A DNA stretch of 64,000 nucleotides, taken from the NCBI GenBank assembly GCA_003864495.1, contig ML133388.1, positions 1,178,738 to 1,242,737 of the forward strand, given 5' to 3'. A model generated the notes under the pieces. It was not told the DNA's origin. It was given only the letters and a program-made list of their open reading frames with translations, and did not search any database. The stretch's first letter is position 1; each line of letters begins with the position of its first letter. A program made the position numbers and the translations under genes. Below are positions 13,901 through 25,869 of the stretch, piece after piece. The DNA comes from Nemopilema nomurai. Lineage: Eukaryota; Cnidaria; Scyphozoa; Rhizostomeae; Rhizostomatidae.

Positions 13901-14014
13901 CTGCTCTCGCAGATGCCAGTAGGTTGCGCCACGAAGACCAAGTTCCTTGTCGAAAAGGCCAAAAGATATCACATACAGAACTAGAGTCTGTATGAAGTAT
14001 ATTTTCCGTCCCAT
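10972..14014 (-). CDS. TPR-repeat membrane protein with signal peptide (TTC17-like)
   Basis: Three exons on the minus strand: 14014-13746 (ends phase 2), 12199-11971 (ends phase 0) and 11472-10972. All have GT-AG borders and the phases match, giving about 332 residues. The N-terminus (MGRKIYFIQTLVLYVISFG) looks like a signal peptide. The middle exon is proline-rich (HCGPPVFETPFDYLPG). The last exon has about three tetratricopeptide repeats, recognisable as FRSALAIAPNNADVLLNLAR and FRNALDLNPSFIPAELHL. A hydrophobic helix (SVLLIVLLLSSIFPFVYF) and a short basic tail (PKRRIKS) follow. The predicted topology puts the TPRs in the lumen or outside the cell. The N-terminal and TPR sequences recall TTC17, but this protein is far shorter and has a membrane anchor, so the name is tentative. 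The intron contains a 32-bp tandem repeat. Confidence 0.75.
12624..12712. repeat. Tandem repeat, 32-bp unit, about 2.6 copies
   Basis: Two perfect consecutive units containing TTAGACAGTATTAGACATC and a partial, diverged third copy, inside the first intron of the TPR gene. Confidence 0.75.
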
Positions 14015-14029
14015 AATACACAGACACAC

Positions 14030-17000
14030 AAGCGAACTACTCTGCTAACTGAAGGCCAAGCGAAGGTTGCTATACTGAGAGCTAAACAACAACAACTTAA
14101 TTAAATGACGCTAATAATCATCAATCAAACAGACCTCCAACAAAAAGCATCTGGCAACCGTCCTCATCAAACTCAGCGATGCTTTCAATGCAATTTCTCT
14201 GTTTGCTAAGGAATGCATTTGTAAAATGAAAATGTTTACAATGATTGAGGTATTTCCAGCTCAAGTTTTGCCAGGTAATTGAATATGGGAGAAGTTGTGG
14301 TAGAAAGGGAAACAAGTTTAATCAAATTAAACTTTTGAATTAGAGGATTCCTGATAAAACATGACGTAGAATGGGTCGAAAGGGGTCTGAGACAAACTTT
14401 AAGGTAAATATCGAAATAATAGAATTGGATTGAGTCTTTTGGGGATTGGAATTTAAAAGTTTTGAATTTCTTTTGCATGTCGTAACAGCACAGTCTAACA
14501 TTAAATCATAACACTAAATAAATCCAACCCTTAAGTCCAATTTTAAAACATCAATACCATTGCTTTTAAGGGGTGTTTGTGATCATTGTTGCTTTCACTA
14601 AACAAGCCGGTAGTTTTTGCTTTGCACTAAAAGCAAACAGGACTCCTAATCTAATGTAACTCTAAATTAAGTATTCATAAACAAGCTAGTTTTAGCGTGG
14701 ACGAATGCCACGTAATGGTTTTAAAAGCATGGATAATTAACATGAATAAGAAATGAGGTCATTGCGATTCATGGTAACTTCATGTATGTGAGTAAGGATA
14801 GGAGAACCACAGCTCAATCGAGCTATTCTGAATAAAACATGCTACTTAGCATTCAAATCGGGACGGAAATCAACAATAGGGCTGTGACCTCCCAAACAGT
14901 TCGATTTCCCTGACCACTTCCATAACATTTCAGCCTCATTTTCGTTATACCAGTACGAGACCAACACAATATGGAATGGTGACACCTTACCAAGCTCGCC
15001 TTCGTTTCTTAGGTGGATGAAACAGTAGTGTCATATATTCGCAACTGGCTATATGTCAGTTTTTTGTCATTTTCCGACGCTTGCATACTCTGAGTTGGTT
15101 CATTTGAAAAATTACTTTAGTATCCATCCACAATTAGGGCTCCATCTTTCCGTGTTATTTTGGAGTCTACAGTACGAAAAATTTGTTAATTTCTGCTCAA
15201 TGCCACATTCCAGAGTTCTCTTTTCAAGTGAATTGTACATGAATATCAAGCAAACGCACAAAGTGCCCGTCTTAGTATAAATAAAAACAATATTTTGCCA
15301 AAATTACGTCATATTATGTGAAGTCTGGATGTAAACTATGGATCTTTATTGACAGTGAAAAGGAAAACAAACATGGAGCTAATGTTAAACATTTTATCCA
15401 TTAGCTTTTCAAGCAGGTGGCCTTTACAAGCAATCAAATTTCATTGCTGCTCTACAGGCCTTTGTTATTGTTGCTGCGGCGGTGCTGTTAGTTGAGCCTG
15501 AGGCTGCACGCTTCACCCAGTGAAGTCGCCCCCCCCCCGTTTACTTGTTAATGATGTCATTAGGGTGGTAGCCTCCCCTATAAACTCTACACTTTTGACA
15601 AGCTCTCTCTTCTCGTCTCTTTGCAAGCCGGGCCCCCCATTATGCGACCCTTCCCCTTTTTTCTGTTTGCGCTATTCACATTCCTGCTATCTTCATTTTC
15701 AACCCCTTCGTGCTGTTATGGCCTACGGCAAACCCCATTTGTTTCAGTCCTATTCAATGTTGTGCAATGCCATGCTAGACATCATCTATTAGTTTACTCA
15801 ATGATCATATTTCACTGCTGGTCAATTGACTTTTTGGACCACAGGTTGTTGGTCAGTTTGTTTGCTACATACTTCTGAACCATACTAGGATCTGTAAGAG
15901 AATAAATTATGACGAATGCACATGAATCCAAAAAACCGGAAAATCCTTATAAGTTCATAAATCTCAGAACATCGTTTCACAAATAAATATTTTAATATTT
16001 TGAATATATATTTGTATATATCTACTTTACGCATTGTAACCACTAATCTGCTTCCCTGTAGCCCATCTATAGCAACATCTCCTGATCCAAAAGAAATATT
16101 GTTTATCTCCAAGAAAATACAGGACTTTTATGTTAAGAAGTAGCCTTCTATTTTCTACATGATCTCTAAGTATTTTGAACCTTATAAAGACTGAAATATT
16201 TTCTAAAAGTCATGGAAGTAAAAGGTTTTGATCAGGAACTTGGTCATTACAGGTTTTTTTTTATAAGAAACCTAGCTTGGGTCCTAGTACTAAAAGTTTT
16301 TTAATTTTTCATTAGTTTCTAGTACTAAAAGTTCTTAAAAGTTTCTTTATTTTTAGATAAATATCAAATTTTGCGCCTTCCCTTGCTGATTAAATTTTAT
16401 TAAAGTTTATAATTGAAGTTTATAAACAATAAGATTTGATATCGTATCGTATCGAAACCGGCGTATTTTTTATTAAGACACCCGGTACGTATTGTTTTCG
16501 GGCTCAGAAAGTCATCTTGATTTGAAGAGTTTCTGAAAAATATTGATTTAGTTCTAAAAGTTTCTTAAATTAGTACTAGGTTTCTTATAAACCGGTTTCT
16601 TATAATAAAAAAACGTGTAGTGCATTTTAGTTCCAAATTCATCCAAACAACAGGACTTTTTATTCAATGATTCCCATTTCTCTTTTGGAGATGAATAGGA
16701 GGAAAATCGTGTATCATTCTTTACGATATTCTTTAAGGACTTAAAACACTTCGATTGCAGAAGCTGTAAGTTCACTAGGCTCTGTCCCACCCTGATACTC
16801 TAGATCTATTTCTCCACTTCCCGACTGTGAATCATTTACCACTGTTGCGAATTACTAACCAATGACATCCTAACCAGACAAATTTCAGAAGCTGGTTTTC
16901 TAGTCAGCCGATCTGCGTTGAATATAGACATCTGTTGCACATATTTCCTTGTTGACGAAAGCAAACCAGACACGTGACTCGTTTACGTCACGTGAACAGC

Positions 17001-17300
17001 GGAAGTCGTCTGGGCGATGTTATCAATGATGAAATCCAGTTTTTACATTCAAGTTGTTTACACTGTGGAGCCTCTACTGACATACCTGAATGTGCCGTAA
17101 AGCACCGAAGATTCGTCGGCGTTGTTGGGATCTGGACGCTTTCTGTTGTATAGTAGTGATAAAGGAATTTCGTTCGTGACAATCAGTTGAACTTGTGACT
17201 AGCAACTTGTGACAATTAGCACGTGACACGAAGGTTTAAGGTTCTCTTTGACGAAGAATGTTCATTTATTGTTGATGGATAGAGGTGAAGCAAGAATCCG
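14030..17300. other. Intergenic region between TPR gene and receptor locus
   Basis: Divergent spacer: the TPR gene runs left and the receptor locus runs right. It probably holds both promoters. I looked here for more copies of the receptor's cysteine exon and found none. A hydrophobic frame at 15660 (MRPFPFFLFALFTFLL) looks like a signal peptide but has no usable splice donor. One diverged inverted-repeat element sits at 16248-16619. Confidence 0.45.
16248..16619. mobile_element. Diverged TA-flanked MITE
   Basis: Ends with TACAGGTTTTTTTTTATAAG on the left and AAAAAACGTGTA on the right, flanked by TA. It repeats the block AGTACTAAAAGTT several times. It is a diverged relative of the elements at 18938, 22598 and 48040. 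Confidence 0.65.
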
Positions 17301-17814
17301 ATGGCTTTCGTAACTGAGTTTGTGAACACTGATACCATTGGTAACAGTGGTAGGTGTCGTGAGTATTACTGCACGGATAGACATGCTGATTGTGAATCTT
17401 CAGGCTGCTGTCGTTGCAAATGCAGACAAGGAACACACTTTGTTCGTGATACTTGCTCCGCGCTGCCAACAACGATAGCTAGTACCCCTCGATCCATAAC
17501 TACCACCCGTCCCCCAACTACCACTAAGAAGCCCCAAACTACCACCCGTCCCCCGACTACCACTAAGAAGCCCCAAACTACCACCCGTCCCCCAACTACC
17601 ACTAAGAAGCCCCCAACAACAACACGGCGCCCCACAACAGCTCAGCATCGCCCGTCGACAACGAAGCATCGCCCAACAACAACAGGATTTCGTTCCACAA
17701 CATCTGGTGCGTCGACAAAGCAGCTTGTCCTTACAAGCACGAAACATGCCACAAGAAAGCGGACAAGCACAAGATCGAATCAACCCCCTAGCCAAGAGCA
17801 TAGCCATAAACCAG
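17301..17814 (+). CDS. Receptor variable exon A: Cys motif and Thr/Pro stalk
   Basis: Starts at an ATG (MAFVTEFVN) with in-frame stops upstream and ends in phase 1 at a GTTAGT donor; length 514 = 3n+1. Residues 21-54 hold cysteines spaced C-x6-C-x4-C-x2-C-x-C-x10-C, with extra cysteines before and inside the motif. About 115 residues rich in Thr, Pro and Lys follow, including three near-identical 13-residue repeats (TTTRPPTTTKKPQ). That composition suggests an O-glycosylated stalk. The exon joins in frame to the linker exon at 28122, giving a 413-residue protein. Exons B and C share the cysteine spacing and an F-x-N just after the start. There is no signal peptide. The CxC-x2-G spacing recalls EGF or TIL modules but does not match either confidently. 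The minus-strand frames here are shadows. Confidence 0.7.
17500..17615 (+). repeat. 39-bp minisatellite in the stalk of exon A
   Basis: Three consecutive 39-bp units, nearly identical at DNA level, encode the 13-residue Thr/Pro/Lys repeats. Degenerate shorter units follow to about 17700. Such repeats commonly vary in copy number between alleles. Confidence 0.8.
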
Positions 17815-17901
17815 GTTAGTACTCAAAGCGTTGTCATTGAAACCAAGTGTAGGGGAATCATGCAACAAACAGAGGCACCAAGTTGATTTTGAATTGAGGG
17901 C

Positions 17902-18083
17902 CAGGCACCGCGGAGCAGAGGGGGGCTGAGGGGGCTTTAGCCCCCCCCAATTTTTGCAAAAATGCCAAATATCAAGTAATAAACTACCAATAAAGCCCCT
18001 TCTTTAATGGTTTTAGCCCCCCCCACTTTTTAGACCCCCCACTTTTTAGACCCCCCACTTTTCTTAATGCTCCACGGTCCCTG
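17902..18083. mobile_element. MITE with 16-bp inverted ends and 5-bp target duplication
   Basis: Left end CAGGCACCGCGGAGCA matches the reverse complement of the right end TGCTCCACGGTCCCTG at 14 of 16 positions. The 5-bp flank AGGGC occurs on both sides (17897-17901 and 18084-18088). The interior has the C-run block AGCCCCCCCC and no coding capacity. A second copy is at 43483-43644. Confidence 0.85.
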
Positions 18084-18937
18084 AGGGCTCCATGTTTGTG
18101 ATGGTACCCAGGGTAAATTTTGGAATATGCTGGAAGTGCTAAAAGCTTTTGTAGAATCAACAACTAAAAAATGCAGCATGACTAGTAAATATTATTTCGT
18201 TCTGGTATTGAAATATTTGTCCATCTTGTTTTCGTTTGACATTGCATTGCAAAGCATGGGAGTACCACCCGGGAAAGTGATCAATACCTTCGAATGTGCA
18301 AAGAAGCATTCAAATGAGTCCATTTTTGGTCATCGTGCTAATGGTCTCTCTTCACGCTCTCTCATCTTGTGGAGAAATATCCTTTTGCTTTAACCTCGTT
18401 CTGTGATTCATATCCCCCTTGTTTTCATATCAGTGGTGAAAATGCATTTTCTCGGAAAAGAAGGAGACATTTAAAGGACAGATGCTTGCCATGACACAGA
18501 AAATAATAAGAAAATTGACATTTTCAGGGTCACTATCGCCCTTTCCCGAAATTCCAGGCAATTCACACCGAATTCAGCACAAAACAAGGCCCAATGTGTG
18601 CATTCAGCAAAACGTTGCTCTTCCCAAAGGTAATCTCTTTCAAAAACCAGCTCAAGAGTTTCACTCAAGAGCAAATAAAAACAACAGAAAAATTGATTTA
18701 CTCGCCGGATTTTCTCTCTTCAATATTCATATTGCAAAGGGATGGAGCTAGCCAAAATTATGTTTTTGAAGTGGCCTATTTTGAGGCTAATGATACAATT
18801 AGGGGAGGTGTCACTCGCTTTGAGGATGAATGTTGCGAATGCATTATGTAAAGAACGTGAAAGAAAGCCATTTTTTTAAACAAAATACACACAGAGCTAC
18901 CCAGTGATCTATACTAGTCTAGATAGGTAACTCTGTA

Positions 18938-19334
18938 TACACGCTTTTTATAAGGAACCCACCTCAGGGCCTAGTTCCAAAATTTCCTTATTCGTAGACC
19001 TCAAGTCATCAGATTTTAGTACCAAAAGTTCCTTAAAAGTTCTTTAATTTTCACTGCACATCAATAAGCCTTAACACTTAATAGAGAGAGGGGCGAGACA
19101 GCATATGCAGGAACTACTCAACGAAGCACTTGACACACGAGTAGCAAACAATCTATGGGAGTATTGGCTGCAAATGAATGGAACCGGCTTTTTAGTTCTT
19201 GATGCTTGCAGTTATAAAATTTTCAAATCGAAAAGTTCCTTAGGAATTTCGTTTTTAGAAGTATAAGTTCCTTTTATATTTCGGCCTTCTACATGTAGGT
19301 TCCTTATAAAGTGGTTCCCTATAAAAAGCGTGTA
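18938..19334. mobile_element. TA-flanked MITE, full-length copy (397 bp)
   Basis: Inverted ends TACACGCTTTTTATAAGGAA and TATAAAAAGCGTGTA, flanked by TA. The interior carries AGTACCAAAAGTTCC and GAGAGGGGCGAGACAG. It aligns over its full length with the copy at 48040-48434 and partly with 22598-22890. It lies in the intron after exon A and has no transposase. Confidence 0.85.
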
Positions 19335-19569
19335 TTCGTTTTTCATTAGGCCTATTTTTCTGGCCATTGGAAAGTTCTTCCATTCGTCAGTGGCTGGAAA
19401 ATTTTGCACGATGTACACAATAAAGGCAATTTCGACTTTTCGACTTGTGCATTAAAAAGCATGTACGGAATTAATTGAAGAGTTGCGACTAGGACCTCCG
19501 ATGGGACAAAAAACGTAGAGGGTGTGTCCAATAACCACACAGCAATAACACAGAGAATGGAGCTAGAAT

Positions 19570-21739
19570 CAGTGGCGAAGCCAAAGGTCCTGCTTGTCCT
19601 GCCGGGCAGGACTAAAAGATGCCAAAGTTATCATTTTTCGAAATAATGGAAAATCATTTATTTTCATTTTACAAGATCGTTCAATACCCAATACCATGGT
19701 TCTTTCGTGCCGTAATCTATGCTTTTTAAATTATTGTTTTCCCTCCTGGTCGTGTTTCCTCTTTTGATGACACAGGGCGTGATATCGCGACTGGTCAAGT
19801 TAAAATCTATGGTCAAATGAAGCCCTGTGGTAGGTCCTGCTCAATATTCGTAGGCAGGACTAAACCCTATGTTTGGTCCTGCCTAACAATGGGCGATCCC
19901 CTCGTTCCCCTGCGTTTGGTCCTGCCTCACAATAGAGGATAACAATGGCACTCCTGCCTTTCAGAAATGGCAGGACCTCAGGTCCTGCTCACTCTTGAAG
20001 GCAGGACTGTAACTTCGGGAGCCCTATGTTTAGGTATGCCTTTGCTATTTTGCTGTCTGGAGACCACAAGGAATTTCGATTGAGGTTTACATTTACGGAA
20101 GTTCATAGATCAAATTTATAACAGCAAAGAGATTATTTTTTACCTCTGGAGAGGTCTTTTGCTGCTAGGAGTGTCGGTGAACAAAAATTATCGCACAGCA
20201 AGAGAGACCTAAACACCGATACTAGATTTGAAAACTAGAAATCGATCTCTCCAAGAAGAGTGGTATTCAAGGCAGGATTTGCTCTGTGAAAGACCAGTTA
20301 TCGAAACTTTTTCTTGTTGGCCCAGTTTACTCTTCAAGTCGGAACTTCTTATTGTACCTTGCTGATGATTCTAATTATCATGAGGCACTATATTAGAATT
20401 ACCTGTTTAGTGATTTTAACTTGTTGCTCATAAAAGGAATATCAAGATGCACTTTTGAGAACTTCTTGTTATAACTTGCTGCTGATTAAAGAAATACCAG
20501 AAGGAATTATTTGAGAACATCTTATTATACCTTGCTGCTGATTAGAAATTCCATGAGGCATTATTTGAAAACCATCTGTTTTGTGATTTTAACTTGTTGC
20601 TGATAAAAGGAATACTAAGAGGTATTATTTGAAAACTTCTTACTATAATTTGTTGCTGAGTAAAAAGATACCAAGGGGTACTTTTAGAGAACCTCTTATT
20701 ATACTTTTCTGTTCATTAAAGAAATACCAGGAGGCATTTTATGAGAACTACCTGTTTTGTGATTTTAACTTGTTGCTGATAAAAAGAATACATAAAGTTA
20801 AGTACCTTATTATAACTTGTTGCTGGGTAAGGAAATACCAGGAGGCATTATTTGAAAAAATCTTATTATACCTTGTTGTTGATAAGAAAAATAAGAGACA
20901 TTATATTAAAACTACATGATAAAAGAAATACCAAGAGGTATTATTTGAGAACTTCTTGTGGTACTAGATGAGAGCATCAAAACCACAAAAGCTTCCATTT
21001 TATCATCTTTTTGTAATGGTGCATTGTTGCCATTAAAGGAGAGTTGCAATTTGCTTGTCATCAACTCTATTAATTTAGTTGCTAAGTGACATTCTGAAGA
21101 AATATCACTTAAGAAGCTTTTTGTACATAAAGTTGGTGGGGTTCCTTCTGACTAAAATGGAAACTTGAGCAGCAGGCAAACTCTTGACATGGGGCTTGAG
21201 CTTGCCTTGCATTTGTATTTGGAACTAATTTTACTGGACAACATCTACTATGTATTCCATGAAATTGGTAACAAATACTTCAGTTTTCAAATTTTAACCC
21301 AGAGACTTCTTGAATTTCCCTCTTTTCTGTTAATTGTCTTGATATTGGCTTCTATTTATTTAAAAAACCAGATTTGCTAAAAAGGTTTATACACTTAGTT
21401 ATGTCAAAGAAGCAATAGTCGTATGCTGCATTCAGACAAATTTTGTTACTTAATATTTATTCACAAATGAGAGTATCTTGAAGGCTTTCAATGAATCATG
21501 TTAAATGAGGTCATGTAAATGGCCATCAAAACAACCTTCGTTTTCCATTATGTGATATTCGGTAAAATTCTGTGAAAAATTTTGGATATCAATTTTCTTT
21601 CCAATCTTTTTTATGGGCGTTGCCCAATTCTCCGCGAGTTATAAGGGCGTGGCAGCCCAAACATTTTCCTGGGGGGTCAGCCCCCAGCCCCCCTTCTGCC
21701 TTGGGCAGGACCATCACCTCTGTGCAGGCTTCGCCACTG
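19570..21739. mobile_element. 2.2 kb inverted-repeat element with internal tandem repeats
   Basis: The 13-bp end CAGTGGCGAAGCC at 19570 is mirrored exactly by GGCTTCGCCACTG ending at 21739. Just inside both ends is a GGTCCTGC motif. Between 19590 and 20020, GGTCCTGC and GGCAGGAC alternate in both orientations. An array of about 57-bp repeats fills about 20345-20960. The terminal sequence resembles hAT-type ends, but I could not find a target duplication and there is no transposase frame, so it is probably an old non-autonomous copy. Confidence 0.65.
20345..20960. repeat. Degenerate tandem array, unit about 57 bp
   Basis: Roughly ten units built on AAGAAATACCAGGAGGCATT, TATTTGAGAACTTCTTATTA and CTTGTTGCTGATAA. 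Some units carry an insertion CTGTTTTGTGATTTTAA. The array gives rise to a meaningless 96-residue frame on the + strand. Confidence 0.8.
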
Positions 21740-22198
21740 TATAATAGGTATAATTTGAAATGAGAGGGGGGAGGGTGCGTACTTAGGACTTGCAGATGGG
21801 AAATTTAGCTCTGCTTCTCCACCGTTTATAATTTTTTTTAAATAGACACTGCCCTGTTCGAAGCGCATCCACCATTGCCCCAAATTGTCTTATTGTGGTT
21901 TACAGAAATGGGTGGACAATGGTGATTACGTTCTTGTGAATCACGTTGATCGCAGCCACGCGTGTCCATGGAATTACCAATTTTATATCATGCGGAAAGA
22001 ATGTTGTTTAGGTGATCAATGTTCCTGTACAGTTTCTGGTCTTATTCAATTGAGAAAAACTTAAAGAGCCTTGAATTACAGCAAGCTTTAATTGCATAAG
22101 TTTTTGGGCAAGTTGTGAAAGTGAAAGAAGACATTCGTCACTTTTTCCGCTTACTAACAGACTTAGGCCAGTGACATTGAAGTGGAGTGTGAATCAAG

Positions 22199-22565
22199 AT
22201 GTCATATCAAAAGCAGTTCGAAAATCGTGCATTTCGTCGAAAACACCGAAAATATTATTGCAGGGTTAGGTTTGCCGATTGCCTCAATAACGACTGCACG
22301 ACTTGCATTTGTCAAAATGGCCTTGTATATGACGATCAGCTTGATTATTGTGTTGTTGCACCCCCTTGGACAACCGCAAGTTATCCCAGCACAAGGATAA
22401 TTGAGACTACGACCAAAATACACACAACCCAAGAAAAGACGACTTCATCGAAGAATAGCTTGCCTAGGCCAAGTCCTACATCAGCTGCATCAACGAAGGA
22501 AGCAACCGTAAAAACGAAAGCAAAATCGACTCTGCCATCAACATCAGGTCCCGTTTCAAGTAAAT
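22199..22565 (+). CDS. Receptor variable exon B: Cys motif and Thr/Ser linker
   Basis: Starts at an ATG (MSYQKQFEN) preceded by an in-frame TGA and ends in phase 1 at a GTAAGC donor; length 367 = 3n+1. The cysteine motif C-x6-C-x4-C-x2-C-x-C-x12-C spans residues 21-53 and contains CICQNGLVYDD. About 65 residues rich in Thr, Ser and Lys follow. It joins in frame to the linker exon at 28122, giving a 364-residue protein. Its phase prevents splicing after exon A: every AG I could find before the first cysteine would enter in phase 0 or 2, not phase 1. There is no signal peptide. A truncated MITE begins 33 bp after the donor. Confidence 0.65.
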
Positions 22566-22597
22566 GTAAGCTTTTCTTTCAGTAGCATTTTGACAGG

Positions 22598-22890
22598 TAC
22601 AAGCTTTTTTTTAAAAGGAACCTACCTCAAGGCCTAGTTCCAAAAGTTCCTTATTCGTAGACCTCAAATCATCAGATTTTAGTACTAAAAGTTCCTTAAA
22701 AGCTCCTTAATTTTCACTGGACATCAACGAGCCTTAACACTTAATAGGGAGAGGGGCGAGATAGACTATGCGGAAACTACTCGATAAAGCACTTGACACA
22801 CGAATAGCAAACAATCTATGCGAGTGTTGGCTGCAAATGAAACGAGCTTTTTAGCTCTTGATGCTTGCAGTTATAAAAAATTTTGAAATT
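22598..22890. mobile_element. Truncated TA-flanked MITE copy
   Basis: Begins TACAAGCTTTTTTTTAAAAG and matches about 290 bp of the elements at 18938 and 48040, including GAGAGGGGCGAGA. The right end is missing. Confidence 0.75.
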
Positions 22891-24972
22891 TTAAGAAGTC
22901 TGGGTCGCCGTGACGGAGGCTAGGTTTATAGTGACACCCACAAAGCTGCGATCATGGAGGGGAACGTTATTGCCCCTCATCACTCTGCTGCCCCCTATTT
23001 TCGGGTCACTCACTTGAGCTGGGGGCAGGGTTTAATCGATCGTAGTATGAAATTTGTAGAATTCCCGGCTCGTACAGCAGCACAGAAGTTTTTCCGCAAT
23101 TTTCAAAACCTTTCAAGAAACCACTTTCGGTTGGTGGATTTCCAATGTCGTTGTGTCTTCCCCGTGGGCAATCCTTAATGCCATAGTAATATGTTTGAAA
23201 CCCTATAGCGAGCATTAAAATCTCTTTTACTCAAATAAGTGCATATTGTCTATCAATAATTGTTTTGATCAATAAAGGAATGTTTTGATCTTGACATCAA
23301 ATTATCTTGAGTTTCGAAAGGTTCAGCCCGGAAAATGTTAACCACCCCAGCTGGAGGGCTGCACAATAGAGGTCCTGGAGCTACCACCTCTGCCAAAAGT
23401 AATTGGAACACCGTGAGATTTTTGTGAATTTTCGACCCCCGTTCTATTTTCATGTCTCCTAGGTCGTTACAACCCCTTTGCTCCCTCAAACAATGTTGTA
23501 TCCTTAGGTGAAAGCCATAGCTAAATGTGATTCATCACTTATGTTCGTAGGGTTGTGACCTGCGCTACATAACATTCTTTTAGGGGTGAGGGGATTTTGC
23601 ACCCTGTGCGCAGCGTAAACTAGAGCAAGTGCTCCAAGACTTATGGTAGAGTTTGTACCTCTGATTGGAATTTCAAACTTCTTGGACTTAACATCCATGA
23701 TATTTTTAGGGGTCCACTACCCCCATCTTCCATGAGGGGTGTCCAATAATATTCTGCTAAGTTCAAGCTGCCTGTGTTTGAATTTGTAGAAGGCTAATGA
23801 ACTCGCAATTTGACAGAGAAGCTTGGTTTTTTTATTTATTTATATATATATCTATCAATTAAGAACAACTAAAATTATTAAACTAAAATAACATTAAATT
23901 TTTAATCATGGGGGAGGAAAGACACAAGGTGCCCTGTCCTCACCATGATACCACTTACAATTCAACAAAAAAATAATCTAAGAAAAAAAAAGAAATTGAA
24001 AAAAATAAATAAAAATTAAAGAAGAAAAAAGAAAATGATGCTGCTGCTGTATTTCGGCATCAATTTAACCTTGCCGAGGCCTTAACGAAGGAAATTGTTG
24101 CTTCTAGTATAATTCTGTTTGCAACCGTACCAAAATTACGATCTCCAAGCAAGAGTAAATGACAAAGGTTTTTTCCTATTTGCATCAGCAACCATCAATA
24201 CGCGAGAACTGGTCAAAAGATCCTGGCTGTGTAGAGTTCATGCTGTCTGTAGAGGACAGTGCAGGAGAAAATACTCACTGCCCTCTTTACCAGTGCTACA
24301 GACACACATGCGACTTAAAGCATCGTTTCCTCCATTCCAATGCAAGCTGGATATTTCCACACTTTCCTGCAGCCACTAGCTTGCCTAAAGCCAGACGTGT
24401 TAAGGTAATAAAATGTTTCAGGGTTTTTAAAAAGGTTTTCCATTTTATTCTGGGACCACATAGGCTGGCCATATCAAAATGCATGTTTGGAAATCTCACG
24501 TTTTATAGCACCGTTTGACAGCCTCGGTTGGATTGATTTGTTTTTAGTTCTGATCATGTTCGAGGCTGGTGTTCTTGTAACACCGTTGGGCGGAACCGTT
24601 GCCACTAACAACAAGGTCCTGTAGACCTCGCTCGATTTCGACTTTTATTGGCAACTTTGCTGAGACTACGAAGAAGGTTGACCAGTGAACTGCTCTCTTT
24701 TCAAAATAAAATGATGGAAAATTTCTTATGTATAAAAGTACATACTCACATAATAAATCATGTTTCAGACAGCCATAGCTTTGATGCATCAAGCTGGGAT
24801 TTCCAGTAAAGCCAAGCATGCATCTTCTGCTCCAAGTTTCTCCAGGAAGCTGTAAGATAGTACTCTTTGGGAGCAATGCCTAATCGACGGCAATTTGAAA
24901 TAGGCAATGGTTCCCTAGCTTGGAGTTACAGGAATTGTGACCCGCGGAACCTGAAGGGGGATAATAATTAAA
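22891..24972. other. Intron B-C: no further exon supported
   Basis: A frame at about 24200-24400 encodes several cysteines, but the spacing does not match exons A-C and the possible donor is in the wrong phase. An A-rich stretch at 23975-24020 may be the tail of an old retroposed element. Confidence 0.4.
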
Positions 24973-25344
24973 TACCGTAAATCCTCGAATTAGCCCCCTG
25001 GGGGCTTTATTTTTGATACTTTTGGGTGGGGGCTTATTCGTGGGGGTGGGGGGGGGGGGGGGTGCTTGTAAAATTACCTGAAATATGCCACATAAAAGAT
25101 AATTTTTGAAAGTTCTTTCCTTTCATAATATGAAAAATAATCTAGGTATAAAGTAACATTTGATTAAATTATTAACAAAAATATAAAATTTTGTGGTAAT
25201 TCACTAAAATGCCAAAGGCAACCTCAGGGGTCGAAAATCAACAAATCGAGGGGGGCTTATTCGAGGGGGGGAGGCATATTGAAAATTTGTAGTTCTAGGG
25301 TTGGGGCTTATTCGAGGGGGGGGGCAATTCGAGGATTTACGGTA
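24973..25344. mobile_element. Palindromic-end MITE (372 bp)
   Basis: Ends TACCGTAAATCCTCGAATT and AATTCGAGGATTTACGGTA are perfect inverted repeats, with TA at both outer edges. Inside them are G-rich blocks such as GGGGGCTTATTCG. A second copy is at 49201-49474 with the G-rich block inverted. Confidence 0.85.
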
Positions 25345-25869
25345 TGAGAATTGAATATTATACCTCTGTGGAGAAAGTAGTTGTTTGAGGTGGCGGGTTC
25401 TATGCACAGCAAACGTATTTCATTGCTTTATGCTCCTACTTATATTGTTTATGCTATTCAAGTTATTCATGCTCCGGGTTAAAAATAGTAGACTAAAGTC
25501 AAGTCAGACAAAGGGCCTTAACTTTCAACTGTAAACATCGTCGACTGTTCAACTTGGGATTTCTATCCACAGTTTTCTTCGTGCTTTCCGAGCGAGCAAA
25601 AAACAATGCGGGTGCAGCAATCAAAATTCTATCAGAGCAGAATGATCATATGGTCCTTTTAGATATTTCTGATAAAATTCGATAGCACTAACTTCGGCAA
25701 CTGCAAAGAATACTTTCCCTCTCGTCTTTGGTTCTTTGATGGACAGGAGAATCTTGCCGCGGAAATGGCTTTTGTGAACATCACCTGACGCATCTGTCAA
25801 TCTGGCTTCCCCGCCCGGAAATGTTTCAGTAGGCCAGAAAGTCCTGACCTGTGTGGCAGCTGCAATATT

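Noticed and set aside
15621..15878. Signal-peptide-like frame as a leader exon for the receptor
   Set aside because: The hydrophobic start is convincing by composition, but I found no GT donor in the needed phase with a reasonable consensus before the reading frame loses character.
24119..24518. Cysteine-containing frames as a fourth variable receptor exon
   Set aside because: Cysteine spacing differs from exons A-C, the nearest donor is in phase 0 rather than phase 1, and no ATG followed by F-x-N is present.
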